Origin: Selaginella moellendorffii | Lineage: Eukaryota > Streptophyta > Lycopodiopsida > Selaginellales > Selaginellaceae | Assembly (NCBI RefSeq): GCF_000143415.4 | Contig: NW_003314307.1 | Location: 640,331-704,330 of the forward strand | Direction of reading: 5' to 3' | Length of the DNA: 64,000 nt | Part shown: positions 1 through 13,450 of the stretch, in pieces | How positions within the stretch are numbered: the first letter of the stretch is position 1 | How the letters are laid out: the number at the start of each line of letters is the position of its first letter | Position numbers and translations under genes: made by a program | Notes under the pieces: model-generated | Database searches by the model: none | Seen by the model: the letters and a program-made list of their open reading frames with translations, nothing else | What the model was told of the DNA's origin: nothing

Positions 1-2622
1 GTCTCTAAGATATCATTGTTTATGACTTTGATATTGTCCATCTATTAAGCTTTGAGTGCACACGAAGTGCCAAAGCCAGTCTATCTATACTAGCCCAAAC
101 TCAAAGATCAATATATGGACAATATCAAAGTTATAGACAATGATATCTTAGAGTCTTAATTATCAGTGATTAAATCTTATATTAGAACACAAAAGTATTC
201 TAAATAGGTTATCATCCGATAAACCAATATTATAGTATAGAAACCACTAAGATTATCATAATTGGTAAACACAGGATTCACTATCTAACAAAATTCAATA
301 GCAAGTATATCATCAAGCAAACTCAATGAGAAAACTTAACTACTAAAAATTGTAGACAGTATGCCAAACCACTTACTTAAGATAACTCAAAGAACATGAA
401 GTATCATTGATTGGCAAGCAAGAGGCTCGCGAATGTATCACCCAAATGTAATAACATTCAATCTATTAGAACTAACTATAACAATACTCAACAAAACAAA
501 GTGAATGCCGCAAAACCAATGAACACTTGTTTATGCCAACTATCGTACTAGTCAAACTCAATAGATCCCAATCAACAATATGGAGGAACTCAAGTTGCTT
601 AAGCAAGTGTTAGCAATATTCTAATGATGTCTCAAACCCAAAAGACCAATCCAGAGCAAACCACAAAAACATGTGGTATTGCAAAAAGCCATAAGCTATC
701 AAAGAGAACAATTAACCATCACGAAAGATCATTAATCCTCCCATCAATGAAGAGATGTATAATCATTGTTGAAGAAAGAATCTACCATTCCAAAAAATAG
801 CAAATCATTTTAGATAAAAAATAATTAAGAAAAACTTTTGATAAGGATAATCAACTATCCTAGATGATAGTCAATCATCACCAATGATTGCCAGATGCAA
901 ACACTAACTTCAACATCGAAGCTAATAGGCAAAAAATGCCTTCCTTAACAACTTCTAACAAATGAAACAATAAACTTAAACTCAAAAAACCAAAAGTTCA
1001 AAGAAGTCTATAGCCAAGTCTTGCTTAATAATGATCACAAGTCTTGCATAAACTAATTTCAATGCTAAAGAAGAAATCATGGTATAACTGACAACATCCT
1101 CTTCAATATATTCAAAAACCAAACTTTATAATACAAAGCTAATGAAGAGTATATTTGCATCAATCCGAAAGCCAAGCACAACAAAGTTATGCCTAACAAA
1201 TGATTATCAAATGATTCTCCATGAATCCATCTATAGCAAAACGTAACTCACTTTATAACAAGTGTGAAAAGAATCATCAATGATCAATATATTTTAACTC
1301 AAATCCAATAAGGATTTAAATATTCCAATATCAATCACTAGAACTAACGTTGTCTACGACTAAATCACTTTTTAAGGAAAAGCTCAAATCAACCCTACTA
1401 AACAATCTCGTTTAGAACACAACTAACTCAAACTTGCTACTCAGTTTGTTTGAACATTAATACAGTTGCTAACTAGCAAATGCACGAATGCCAATAACAC
1501 AAAGCTACAACCACATTATCAACACTATCTCTATTGAGACTAATGAAACTCAATATTAATCCTAAGGAAAGACATCTTATTTCACTTGAATCTCAACATC
1601 AATAATATCAATGACAAGGCATCACTTCAATGCCATCAACACTAGGGCAAAGCTAAAAGAAAGCAAGAATGAATCACCACTCAAACCTCTTTAGTAACTA
1701 AGTTAACCAAAGTCAAAGATACTATACTTAATATCTGAGACCAATTCTTCAACAATACTCAGTTACAGATAACATATTATCAAGGAGTGAATCACTACAT
1801 CCAAGACTCAATGAAATCTAACACCACAGACTAAATGTAACCAAATAATATCGACAAAGGTAGAGTCGACATGCCAACATGGAAAACCATGCAAGACTAA
1901 CAATACAATCCTCTGCAACACCATCCAGTAAAGTAAATTTATCACTACTAAATCATCATCAAGTGAAGCAAGTGTCAACAGTCCTTAACGAAGTTTAGAA
2001 GCAATTACTAGTTACAAAGTAACCAAAAATCACTTTTCAACTTGCCTTCACAAGACCCAAACACTAAACTCACGTCATCGAGTCATATATTTATCCAACA
2101 TGAACATAATACCCTAGGTACAAAATAAAAGTTCATGGACAAGCACGAATTAAATGACCACCCGAATCCAACTCAATCGCAATAAGTTCATTAATGCATC
2201 TAGCTAATAACTCTAAACATACCTTGAAGAGGCTAGCTATGCATGATCAACACTCAGTCAAAATTAAAGTGAAGACCATAAGATGGCCTCATATTGGTAC
2301 ACAACCTCCTTATAGACAAAGTTATAGTACGAGTACTAACATCTTAACCTCAAACAACTAAGTTGGACATCACTATCCTCAGCCAAAGCACAAGACTATT
2401 AAGAGTAAATCAGGATCAGTGAGAGCTCACTACTCTCATAGAGTTTAACAAAATGCAAGGTGCAACTTACCACCAAGCATAACGCTACAAAAGAAAAACA
2501 CAAAAGGTCACCCTTCTTAGAGAAGTGCAATGGCCATTTTTTTACACCAACTCCAAACTCTATCCAACTCAATTACCTTATCCACACTTTATCTTTCTCC
2601 CCTTAAGCCAATTGGAAAAGGG
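1..2622 (-). mobile_element. Internal region (part) of an older LTR retroelement, non-coding
   Basis: This stretch has no long reading frame. It is clearly similar along its length to 4240-6780, which lies inside the younger LTR element. Shared blocks include the segments around 240-700 and 4430-4900, and the run ending near 2570 and 6770. It is therefore the interior of a related, older element into which the younger one inserted at 2622/2623. The same interior resumes after the insertion at 9885 and reaches its own LTR at 10347. No gag, protease, RT or integrase motif was seen, so this family looks non-autonomous. Orientation is taken from the LTR at 10347-11458. Confidence 0.75.
3..153. 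repeat. Inverted repeat with two 54-nt arms
   Basis: The arm at 3-56 reads as a near-perfect reverse complement of 100-153, with a 43-nt loop between. The copy of this sequence in the younger element (about 4243-4345) keeps the loop and the right arm but not the left arm. The hairpin therefore formed, or was completed, only in the older copy. Confidence 0.8.
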
Positions 2623-3762
2623 TGTAGCGCACGTGGTTTTGACCCTTTATCCTATGGTGATTTACCATAGGATAACACCACGAAGTGGAACCTAAACCCA
2701 CTTTGTGCCACGTGACAGATGCCACGTGTCACATGCCACATGTCCATGCCACGTGTCCATAGGAACCCGAAGTTCAGGGCCTTGGGCCGCTGAACGAAGG
2801 AACGGTGCCAAACTCCCAAGCATGGAGCCAAGGAGTGACGGAACCGAACCACGGAGCAACTCCCGAGCATAAAGCCCAAGGAGCGAAGGGGAGCCCGGAG
2901 CGACTTGGAACAGTCCTGGAGCAACCAGCATCCCAATGCCAGGACCAGCACACAAAACGGAGCCAAACGGAGTCTGGCGCTATTTCGGCATACCGGTGGC
3001 CTAACGTGAGGATATGGGTACTCCACCAACTAGCATGGAATGGAACTTGGGCTTAGACCCAAGCCGGACGCAGAACAAGGACAGGCACGCAAGCGGGAGC
3101 TAGACTATGCCTCAGGTTGGTCGGCCATGCCCGACCTACCCACTATCCCTACTATACATTTGGAACCCCCCACAGCCCCCCCCTTGAGGAACACACGCTT
3201 TGGGCTTTCACCCCAAGCCTCCCTTAGTATCAGGAGTTAGTCTCTGGGACAAGCTCGAAACTTACTAAATATGGAATGTCCCTAGATTGCGAATTTGGAC
3301 ACGGGACGAACACCATTGTGTTCAGGACGATCTCTACATTCTGTAGATATGCCAAATGAGCAATTCTGGACACTTTCCATAAATAGTATTTGGGACCGAA
3401 ATGAGACTAACACAAAGGGCATGATAGCGAGGGTGTTTGGCAGACACGGTAAGGTATCATCTGGCGATATTGAGGGACCAATCTCAATACGCGAGGGTTC
3501 TTGTCACTAGCCAGTGCAAGACATAATGAGACGGGAACTCCTTACCGGGCTAAGTATGCTTAGCTAATAACACGTAGGAATTCTGTCCTTATGCTCGTCC
3601 GGTCTAAGTACACTCGAAATGCCCAGTTAACTCCACTAGCACAAGAGGGACTGATAAAGGGTCCAGCAATACCGACCTCCTGCCATCGTGGCAGTAAGGT
3701 AAGAGTGTCCGTAAGGACTGGTCGACAGGTAACTTTCGATACCTGAAGTCACATTCGCGACA
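2623..3762 (-). repeat. 3' LTR of the young element
   Basis: About 1140 bp, TG...CA ends, nearly identical to 8742-9884. On the minus strand it is the downstream LTR because the polypurine tract abuts it at 3763. Apparent ORFs in it (both strands, about 83-125 codons) recur unchanged in the other LTR and resemble no protein. Confidence 0.92.
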
Positions 3763-3775
3763 CTCTCCCCCCCTT
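3763..3775 (-). promoter_or_regulatory. Polypurine tract of the young element
   Basis: On the minus strand this reads as a 13-nt run of A and G with seven consecutive G, immediately before the TG of the downstream LTR. That is the expected place for the plus-strand primer of reverse transcription. Confidence 0.85.
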
Positions 3776-6700
3776 GGGAAGATCGACGTCCTCGTCGATG
3801 CATACTCGAGTCTAGAATACCGCCAAGGAAACAACTCCAGAAAAAGTTCACGGTACTCACACTATGTGAGAAATGCACCAACTTAAATGAGTTAGGGGGC
3901 AACCTCTTTGTCTAACGCGGATGCGCTACCAGCTCAGACACCTTCCGGCCGTCGCCGACAAGGAAATGACCAACGGAGTCAGCCACCCTTGCTGCTCTGG
4001 GAGTCACCCAGCTTACAAAAGTGTGATATGCCCTGTCCGCAGGAACATAGAGAGAGAAGCCAGAAGCCCCAACCCTCATAAGCAAAGAAACCAAACCCGT
4101 CGGTAAGGTTTAGATAGACTACTATAAACAGGCAGTTAGAGTTGTTTACACGGTCACGCCCTTTTAACGGAATAAGGAACATCGACAGAGAGGCGGGTTA
4201 TGTGACCAGTCTACAGTAGCTACCCCATGACTAAAGATTTCAACATGCACACGAAGTGCCGAAGCCAGTCTGCCTATACTGGCCCAAACTCAAAGATCAA
4301 TAGATGGACAATATCAAAGTCAGAGACAATAATATCTTAGAGACTTAATTACCAATGATTAAATCTTAGAGTAGAACACAAAAGTATTCTAAGCAAGTTA
4401 TCATCCGATAAACTAGTATAGTATAGGAACCACCAAGATCATCAAAATTTGTAAACATAGGATTCACCATCCAACAAAATTCAATAGCAAGTATATCATC
4501 AAGTAAACTCAATGATGAAACTTAACTACCGAAGATAGTAGATAGTAAGCCAACAACTTACTAGAGATAACTCAAAAGACACAAAGTATCAGTGACTAAC
4601 AAGCACAATGCTCGCGAATGTATCACCCGAAGGAAATAACATCCCAACCTATCAGAACTAACTCAAGCAATAATCAACAGAACAGAATGAATGCGGTAAG
4701 ACCAACAAACACTCATTCCTGCCAACTATCACAAAAGCCAATCTGAATAGATCCCAACCAACAATACCAAGGAACTCAAGTTGCCTAAGCAAGTGTCAGC
4801 AACATCCTACTGATGTCTCAAACCCAAGAGACCAATCCAAAGCAAATCACAAAAAACATGTGATATTGCAAAAAGCCAAAAGCCATCAAAGAGAACAACC
4901 AACTATCATGAAAGATTGTCAATCATCCCATCAATAAAGAGATGCATAATCATTGTCAAAGAAGGAATCCACCATCCCACAGAATGGCAAATCATTCTAT
5001 ATCAACAATAATCAAGCAAAACTTGTGATAAAGATAATCAACTACCCTAGATGATAGTCAATCATCACCAATGATTGCTAGATGCAAATACTAACTTCAT
5101 CGAAGCTAACAAGCCAAAATGTCTTCCCCAACAACTTCTAACAAATGGAACAATGAGCATAAAACTCAAAGAACCAAAAGCTCAAAGAAGTCTATAGCCA
5201 AGTCTTGTCTAACGATGATCACAAGTCTCACATGAACTAACTTCAATGCTAAAGAAGAAATTATGGTGCAACCCACAATATCTTCCTCAACACATCCATA
5301 AGCTAAACTTCATAATGCCAAAGCTAATGAAGAGCATATCTGCATCAATCCAAAAGCTAAGCATAACAAAGCTATGCTCAACAAGTGATCACCAAACGAT
5401 CCTCCATGAATTCATCTTATAGCAAAATGTAACTCACTTCATAACAAGCACAAGAAGAATCATCAATGATCGATATATTCCAACTCAAATCCAATAAAGA
5501 TTCAAACCTTCCAATATCAATCACTAACTCTTCCGCTTGTAGAGTTAATATAGTCCACGATTAAATCACTTTTCAAGGAAAAGCCAAAGCTTAATCCCTA
5601 CTAAATAATCTCGTCTAGAACACAACTAACTCAAACTTGCCACTCAGTTCATTTGAACGTCAACACAGTTGCTAACTAGCAAATGCACGAATGTTAATAA
5701 CACCAAGCTACAACCAAACCATCAACACTATCTTCATCGAGACTAATGAAACTCGACATCAATCTTGCGGAGAGACATCTCATTTCACTGAAATCTCAAC
5801 ATCAACAATGTCAACGACAAGGCATCACTTCAGTGCCACCAACACTAGAACAAAGCTAGAAGAAAGCACGAGTGTATCACCACTCAAAGCTCTCTAGCAA
5901 CCAAGCTAACCAAAGTCGGAGATACTTTACTCAGTATCCGAGACCAATTCTTCAACATTACTCAGGTACGGATAACACATCATCAAGGAGTGATTCACCA
6001 CGTCCAGACTCAATGAAATCCAACACCACGAACTAAACGCAACCAACTGATATCAACAGAGGTAGAGTTGACATCCCAACATGGAAAACCCATGTAAGTT
6101 TAACGACACGATCCTCCGCAACCTCATCCGATAAAGCAAGCCCATCACTGCTAAATCATCATCAAGCGAAGCAAGTGTCAAAAGCCTTTGACAAAGTTTA
6201 CAAGTAATCACTAGTTGCAAAGCAACTAACAATCACTCTTTCAACTTGCCTTCACAAGACCCAAACACTAAACTCACGTCATCGAGTCATACACTTGTCC
6301 AACATGAACGTAATACCCCAGATATGAGATAAAGGTTCATGGACAAGCACGAACTAAATGACCACTCGAATCCAACTCAACTGCGATAAGCTCACCAATG
6401 CATTTAGCCAACAGCTCTGAGCATGTCTTGAAAAGGCTAGCTAAGCATGATCAACACTTAGTCGAAACTAAAGTGAAGACCATAAGATGGACTCATATCG
6501 GTACACAACCTCCTCATAGACAAAGCTACAGTACGGGTACCAACATCTCAAACTCAAACAACTAAGTTGAACATCACCATCCTTAGCCAAGGTGCAGGGC
6601 CACCAAGACCAAGTCAAGATCAGTGAGAGCTCACTACTCTCATAGAGTCTAACGAAATGCAAAGTGCAACTTGCCACTAAGCATAACGCTATAAAAGAAA

Positions 6701-8727
6701 GGCACAAGGGTCATCTTTCCAGAAAAGTGCAACGGCCACTTTTCTACACTAACTCCAGACTCTATCCAACTCAATTGCCTTAGCCCCAAAAGTTAGCATC
6801 CCTTTCGGGCCGCATCATACTAACTACATACTAAGGTCTAAGCTAACCGAAGTCAACTCCAACCCCTTCACTAGTTTGTATTGGCTTTCGAAAACGGAAT
6901 GGTTTTCGGACAAAGTGATCAACAGATCAGCCATTGGAAAAGCCTAAGAAAATTTGTGGAAAATCCTTCCATCCTAGAGAAAGAATGACTCTCAGTCTAG
7001 GAATACAAACTTCCAAGACTCAACCAACTTCCTCGTACTAACAACTTCACATAGGTTCACCTCAACACAAATTCTCATGACCCATAGTATGCTTAAGCCT
7101 CGAACATCTTTTTGCCCATTCTCTCAACATCCAACACCGATATCTATAAAAAATGCAAATGGAATATCCAAGGCTTGATCACGAAGACCACATCTTTGAA
7201 TATCCACATTGCATTAACACTCTTCTTCAACCACCTTCAAGATCCAATGTGAAGCTAAAACACTAACAAGAAAAATGACATGGAAAATCAAGTTCTAAGG
7301 AAAATTCCTCATCACTCGAAATAACAATGCCACTTCCACTAACACAAGTGCTAGTGATGTCAATGCCCCAACCACACATCTTCTCCATCTAACAATCTAC
7401 TCCAAGTGTTAACGGATCAACTAATGAGCTATAGCCACTGAATGCTACAACCCTTTTCCAACACTTTAGTGGGCAAACTCAAGGAAACAAGGAACCAGCT
7501 TAAGCTTTAGCATAATGGACCACCATCGAGAATCTAGTCAAAGCTACTACAATGCTACTTCATGCAAGTAGACTAGCTTCACCATCAACCACTTTGGGGT
7601 TGATCATCATTTAACCAGCAACTTCGTAAACACATTGCTCATTATCACATGGATATGATATAGAAATCACAATAACTTGATCATCAATTGAGCAACACCA
7701 CGAACAATGCCAATGTCATTACTTCAAAGGTTTACATGAATATCAAGTGCCAACTCAACTTGACAGAATGCAACATAAATGCCACACTCTACCGATAGAG
7801 ATTTACAACACCCAACACCACTAACTTTTGTTCACAACACAGACAAGCTCATGCCACTCTTTTTCAGACCAAACTCAAAACTAATCCAACACCAAGCTAC
7901 TCAAGGAGCAATAGCAAGGTTCCCCAGAAAAGAATTGAGCATTGCAACCCAAGTCTTCAAATAGCAAGTCTAGACAAAATGGTATAGCGCTTCACCGCTA
8001 TCCATCCCATGACTCACCACTTGTAAGACCATCATCTCCAACATGCATCAAAATAGGGACTCTTGATTGCATAATGTGAACACAAGCAATGAGTTAACAC
8101 CTCGTTGCAAATCATCTCTCCAAGAAGAAAAGATGATTTACGTGTTTGATCCTCCGTCCCCGACGACTCTCTTTTCGGTCTCATCTTTGACCAAACCTCA
8201 AGCTTGCTTTCGCACTGCCTTCAGTCCAATCCAAGAAAAGTTTATGAGAGAGCACGACAATGATTACTTGAACCAATAGAGTAATCCCTACAGTCTTGGT
8301 TGATTCACTTGTAATCATGCCTAGGAAGGATCTACTAGTGTCGTGCTAAACAGCTATGGACCAACCTATTTACCACTCATAGCAAACCTAAGGAGGTTTG
8401 CTTTCACCCATGGTACATGGAACAACTTATGGAACCACTGATAGGCTAACATTAATCCTGCCAACTCAAAGTGTAACCTTAAGTTGCTAATGTGCCTCAC
8501 TCACGAGCCCAAGCGTAAACTCGTGTAACCGGAACAACTCAATCCCTTTTGTGAGCCCAAGACCAAGCTCACATTGTTAGGTACAAAAGGTAACCAAAAC
8601 CATACCCAAGGAACAAATGTGAACCCTTTGCACCAAACGTGTACCCACTCGGATCATCGTTTTCATCTCTGCGTATGCAACGAGACTAGTTGCCCAATCT
8701 CATTGTATAGTACTCGCTGAGACTCAT
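3776..8727 (-). mobile_element. Internal region of the young element, non-coding
   Basis: About 5 kb without a convincing coding region. 4240-6780 matches the older element at 1-2570. 6781-8727 has no counterpart elsewhere in the window. The longest frames are under 90 codons and show no gag, protease, RT, RNase H or integrase motif. The interior probably carries only packaging and priming signals. Confidence 0.75.
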
Positions 8728-8739
8728 CCTCTGATACCA
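8728..8739 (-). promoter_or_regulatory. Primer-binding site for initiator tRNA-Met
   Basis: On the minus strand it reads TGGTATCAGAGG, two bases after the end of the LTR. TGGTATCAGAG is the standard plant LTR-element PBS complementary to the 3' end of initiator tRNA-Met. Confidence 0.9.
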
Positions 8740-8741
8740 AA

Positions 8742-9884
8742 TGTAGCGCACGTGGTTTTGACCCTTTATCCTATGGTGATTTACCATAGGATAACACCAC
8801 GAAGCGGAACCTAAACCCACTTTGTGCCACGTGACAGATGCCACGTGTCACATGCCACATGTCCATGCCACGTGTCCATAGGAACCCGAAGTTCAGGGCC
8901 TTGGGCCGCTGAACGAAGGAACGGTGCCAAACTCCCAAGCATGGAGCCAAGGAGTGACGGAACCAAACCACGGAGCAACTCCCGAGCATAAAGCCCAAGG
9001 AGCGAAGGGGATCCCGGAGCGACTTGGAACAGTCCTGGAGCAACCAGCATCCCAATGCCAGGACCAGCACACAAAACAGAGCCAAACGGAGTCTGGCGCT
9101 ATTTCGGCATACCGGTGGCCTAACGTGAGGATATGGGTACTCCACCAACTAACATGGAATGGAACTTGGGCTTAGACCCAAGCCGGACGCAGAACAAGGA
9201 CAGGCACGCAAGCGGGAGCTAGACTATGCCTCAGGTTGGTCGGCCATGCCCGACCTACCCACTATCCCTACTATACATTTGGAACCCCCCACAGCCCCCC
9301 CCCCCTTGAGGAACACACGCTTTGGGCTTTCACCCCAAGCCTCCCTTAGTATCAGAAGTTAGTCTCTGGGACAAGCTCGAAACTTACTAAATATGGAATG
9401 TCCCTAGATTGCGAATTTGGACACGGGACGAACACCATTGTGTTCAGGACGATCTCTACATTCTGTAGATATGCCAAATGAGCAAATCTGGACACTTTCC
9501 ATAAATAGTATTTGGGACCGAAATGAGACTAACACAAAGGGCATGATAGCGAGGGTGTTTGGCAGACACGGTAAGCTATCATCCGGCGATATTGAGGGAC
9601 CAATCTCAATACGCGAGGGTTCTTGTCACTAGCCAGTGCAAGACATAACGAGACGGGAACTCCTTACCGGGCTAAGTATGCTTAGCTAATAACACGTAAG
9701 AATTCCGTCCTTATGCTCGTCCGGTCTAAGTACACTCGAAATGCCCAGTTAACTCCACTAGCACAAGAGGGACTGATAAAGGGTCCAGCAATACCGACCT
9801 CCTGCCATCGTGGCAGTAAGGTAAGAGTGTCCGTAAGGACTGGTCGACAGGTAACTTTCGATACCTGAAGTCACATTCGCGACA
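8742..9884 (-). repeat. 5' LTR of the young element
   Basis: About 1143 bp, paired with 2623-3762. It differs by roughly twelve single-base changes, mostly transitions, and one length change in a C-run. It adjoins the PBS and so holds the functional promoter end of the element. Confidence 0.92.
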
Positions 9885-10346
9885 AAGGGGCAATTATTTG
9901 ATGAAAAAGCCTTTAATGGCTATTTTATCCCTATTTATCCCCCAAGGTTTCAAGGATCCATGGTGATGGTATATCCAAATCTCATCCCATGATCACATGT
10001 GTTACACTTACCCCCCTTTTAGAGATGTCAATATCTTTATTGACTATTGACTAACAACCTCTACTAAGCCAAAGGGAACCAACACCTCCATTTCCGCACT
10101 TAATCTACCAATCCTTCTATTATATAAACTAATTATTCCATGTGAAACAACTAGTCATTCACCTGTACCACAGTCCTACGGTGGATACCTTTGTCTGGGA
10201 TGCTCCACAAGAGGAAGGACATAAGCATGGATGCTCAATACATACGATTTTCAAATTTAGGGGTAGGAATATACCTTGCTCAAGGGTATATTATATTTTT
10301 ACTAATCAATAGGAATTAAACTCATGCCATTTCCTCTAACACCAAA
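9885..10346 (-). mobile_element. Rest of the older element's internal region
   Basis: This continues the sequence interrupted at 2622. Just before the older LTR, 10334-10344 reads on the minus strand TGGTGTTAGAG, a PBS-like site with two differences from the young element's. No reading frame is seen. Confidence 0.65.
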
Positions 10347-11458
10347 TGTAACACACATGGCTTTTACCCTTTATCCTATAGTGATTTACCATAGAATAAC
10401 CACAAAGTGGAACATAAACCCTCCATGTGTCACATGTCATATGCCATATGCCACATGCCACATGGTCAAAGGATAGCAGAGTGGAACCCAAGTTTCAAGG
10501 CCATGGGCCACTGAACGAAAGAACAGTGCCAAACTCCTAAGCATGGAACCAAAGAGCATTGGCACTGAAGCACAAAATGACTCCTGAGTGTATAGCCCAA
10601 AGAACGAAGGGACAAAAGCGCAAAGTGACTTGGAACAATCTTAGAGCATCTAACATCCCACACGCAAAACAGAGTTAAACAGAGTTTGGTGTTATCTCAG
10701 CATACCAGTGGCCTAACACAAGGATATAAGTACTCCACTAGCTAGCATAGTATGGAATTTAGGAGCTGTATGCAAAACAAGGATAGGCACACAAGTGGGA
10801 GCTAGACTATGCCTCAAGTTAGTCGGCCATGCCCAACCTACCCACTATCTTTACTATACATTTGGAACCCCCTCCTCCCCCTTTTGAGGAACACATGCTT
10901 TGGGTTTTCACCCCAAGCCTCCCTTAATACCAGGAGTTAGTCTCTGGGACAAGCTTGAAACTTACTAAATATAGAATGTCTTTAGATTGCGAATTTGGAC
11001 ATGGGACGAATACCATTGTATTCAAAACAATCTTTACATTTTATAGATATGTCAAATAAGCAAATCTAGATATTTTCTATAAATAGCAATTAGGACCGAA
11101 TGGTACTAACACAAAAGGCATGATAGCGATGGTGTTTGGCAAACATAGTAAGCTATCATCTTGCGGATATTGAACGACCAAGCTCAATATCGCGAGGGTT
11201 CTTAACACTAACAAGTGCAAGTCAATGAATGAGTTTCTCTAACTAAGTCAAGTATGCTTCACTAATAGCATTTAGGAATTCCATCTTTATACTCATCTAG
11301 TCAAGTGCACATGCAAAGACTAGTTTCTCAACTAGCTAAGGTGGAGACTGAAAAAAGGACTAACAATACCAACCTCTTGTCATCATGGCAGTAAGGAAAG
11401 AATATCCGAAAGGATAGCCAACAGGTAACTTTTGATACCCGAAGTCACATTCACGACA
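10347..11458 (-). repeat. Degenerate 5' LTR of the older element
   Basis: About 1112 bp, alignable end to end with the two young LTRs (same TGTA... start and ...CGACA end) but with many substitutions and small deletions. It ends exactly where gypsy RT coding sequence begins on the minus strand, so this element landed inside an even older gypsy copy. Its partner LTR would lie left of the window. Confidence 0.85.
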
Positions 11459-13450
11459 GCCGATCCAACACCTTATGAACATCACAAATGTGTTCCTCCC
11501 AAGTCCCCTTTGAGTGGATTAAAACATCATCAATGAAGTCAGCAGTCACCTCCAATATATCATAAAGAACTTCATCCATCATCCATTGGAAAGTTGTTAA
11601 AGCATTGTTCAAACCAAATGGTATCACCAAGAATTTGTACAAACCAAATGGTGTATAAAAAGCAATTTTAGGAATACCTTCTTCGACTATCAGTACTTGC
11701 TAGTACCCAAAAGCAAGATCTAACTTAGTGAACCAACAACTTCTCCCAAAGGATCCAAGAGATTAACAGTGTGAGGAAGAGGGTATACATCTGGGATCAT
11801 CACCACATTTAATAAATGGTAGTCCATGTAGAAATAAATACTCTCATCAATCTTCATCACAAGATGAGGTTCACACACCCAAGAACTCCACAACTTCTGA
11901 ATAACTCCCTTTTCCAACATCTCCTTAACATTGGCATGTAAAATCTTTATTTTTTTGGGTGATTGACAATAAATAAAAACCTTGATTGGACAAGCATCCC
12001 CAGTTAGAATAGAATGACGTGTTGCAATCTTGATCCCAAATGATACGTTAAATTCAAAGAAATCAGCATACTCCTTTATGAGTCAGTCAACCTCTACAAC
12101 ATAAAGACCATTAGAGGGATCAGAAAAGGAAAAAGAGGAATAAGACATAAATTTAGGGGGAGACAAAAATAATGGAAGTAGAGGTAGAAACAAAGGAATG
12201 AAGTGGTACAAAAGTGAGAAAAATGGAAAAAATATTAGAAAAGATGAGATAAGGGGGAGAAACCTCAAAGTCACATTTAGCATAATTGTACTGCAACCAA
12301 TATATACCAAGGATGTGGTCAAAATTTTGACTTGGCACCACTTATAATGACTACAAGTCAAACTTGAGACTACCTATATGCACAACCATGTCTGCCTCAT
12401 CCTACAGACATGCGTGCGTATGGCTGTTGCCATAAAGAATGAAAATGGCTTTGCTACACAATGCAAATGCAAATAGCAAGGTGTGGCAATAAATTAAACA
12501 ATAAAAGATAAACTCAAATTTATATTAATTGATATAGAGAAAATAATAGGAGACCTTTTGTTATAAAAATGAGCTTGGAAGGTAAACATTGGATGAACTA
12601 GTATCGAGTGAACCCTTTGATGATAATCCCAAAAACAAGATGGAGGGGTCACTAATTTATTTGCACAAGGTCCCTTCACTATTCATGCAACTTCTTATTT
12701 TCCAGATGCATCTTAGTGTCTAGACCTTCCACTGTAGAAGCACCAACAGAACATTGTTGACACCAAGGTCTCCACCTAGGAAATAGAGGTTGCAAATCCA
12801 AAAAACACCAACAATGTTGATAAGTGTGACCAACTTCATCACATGCCCAATAACGAACATCACGGCCATGACCACATCCTCACCCTTGTCCTTGAATTTA
12901 GGTAGCAACAACATCAACTTCAATTAGAATAAGACCATCTCTTACAAGGAGTGGAGCTAAAGGATGTGTAGTGAGAAGTGGAAGAGGTGATGTCTTATAA
13001 TGTTGTGCAAAGCGAAAGCCATCAAGGGTGGCTGAAATAAGTGCATACATAACTACTATAAGATCTTAACAAAGTGCTAGCCACAACATTCCCAACTTGA
13101 TCCGCTCTAACATGTTTAGCTCCACATGAAGCAGAAGCTTTGGAAATGAACACCAAACTACATTATTGATTTAGATGGCCCTTGACGAAGACAATGCAAT
13201 TGTTAGAAGGCATCATCACAATCATTAACATATCTAAAGATGTATTTGAAAACGTCTGGGAGAATACTCTAATCCTCACGAATGGTTGTGCTTAAACCAT
13301 TGTACCACTGCAGTGTTGTCCCTTAAAGACACATTGGAAATTCATGCAAATACTAAGCATCATCCCAAGAATGATATATGGCAATCACTGTAAAGTGATT
13401 GAACCAATGGTACACATCATCCCCAAAATTCCCACAGAAGAACTCCAGCC
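11459..13450 (-). pseudogene. Decayed Ty3/gypsy gag-pol fragment
   Basis: Read right to left, the pieces come in the order of a gypsy polyprotein. A gag segment near 13200-13345 contains LQWYNGLSTT and is broken by a stop where a Trp is usual. A zinc-knuckle remnant at 12811-12855 follows, with its first Cys changed to Tyr. The end of retropepsin at about 12264-12314 reads ILGIYWLQYNYAKCDFE. Reverse transcriptase follows from about 12090, with EKGVIQKLWSSW, MDYHLLN, VIPFGLNNALTTFQ and the catalytic segment FIDDVLIHSK. Frameshifts and stops separate the pieces. Coding stops abruptly at 11459, where the older LTR element inserted, so the rest of RT, RNase H and integrase are cut away. Confidence 0.85.

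Larger units (their letters stand above)
2618..9889 (-). mobile_element. Complete non-autonomous LTR retrotransposon (LARD-like) with target-site duplication
   Basis: Two direct LTRs of about 1.14 kb (2623-3762 and 8742-9884) start TG and end CA. They enclose about 5 kb. The 5-bp sequence AAGGG flanks both outer ends (2618-2622 and 9885-9889), a perfect target-site duplication. Read on the minus strand, the LTR at 8742-9884 is followed by a primer-binding site complementary to initiator tRNA-Met. A purine tract precedes the LTR at 2623-3762, which fixes the orientation. The interior has no ORF above about 90 codons and no retroviral motif, so it must have been moved by enzymes from another element. 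The LTRs differ at only about a dozen positions by eye, so the insertion is recent compared with its neighbours. Confidence 0.93.

Noticed and set aside
2652-3240. ORFs of 125, 87, 83 and 66 codons in the LTR, repeated at 8771-9362
   Set aside because: They recur only because the LTRs are duplicated, overlap each other on both strands and resemble no protein.
3901-3945. tRNA-like stretch on the minus strand (GAGCTGGTAGCGC, similar to a tRNA A-box)
   Set aside because: No B-box GGTTCGA-like sequence or acceptor stem follows at the right distance; it lies inside retroelement sequence.
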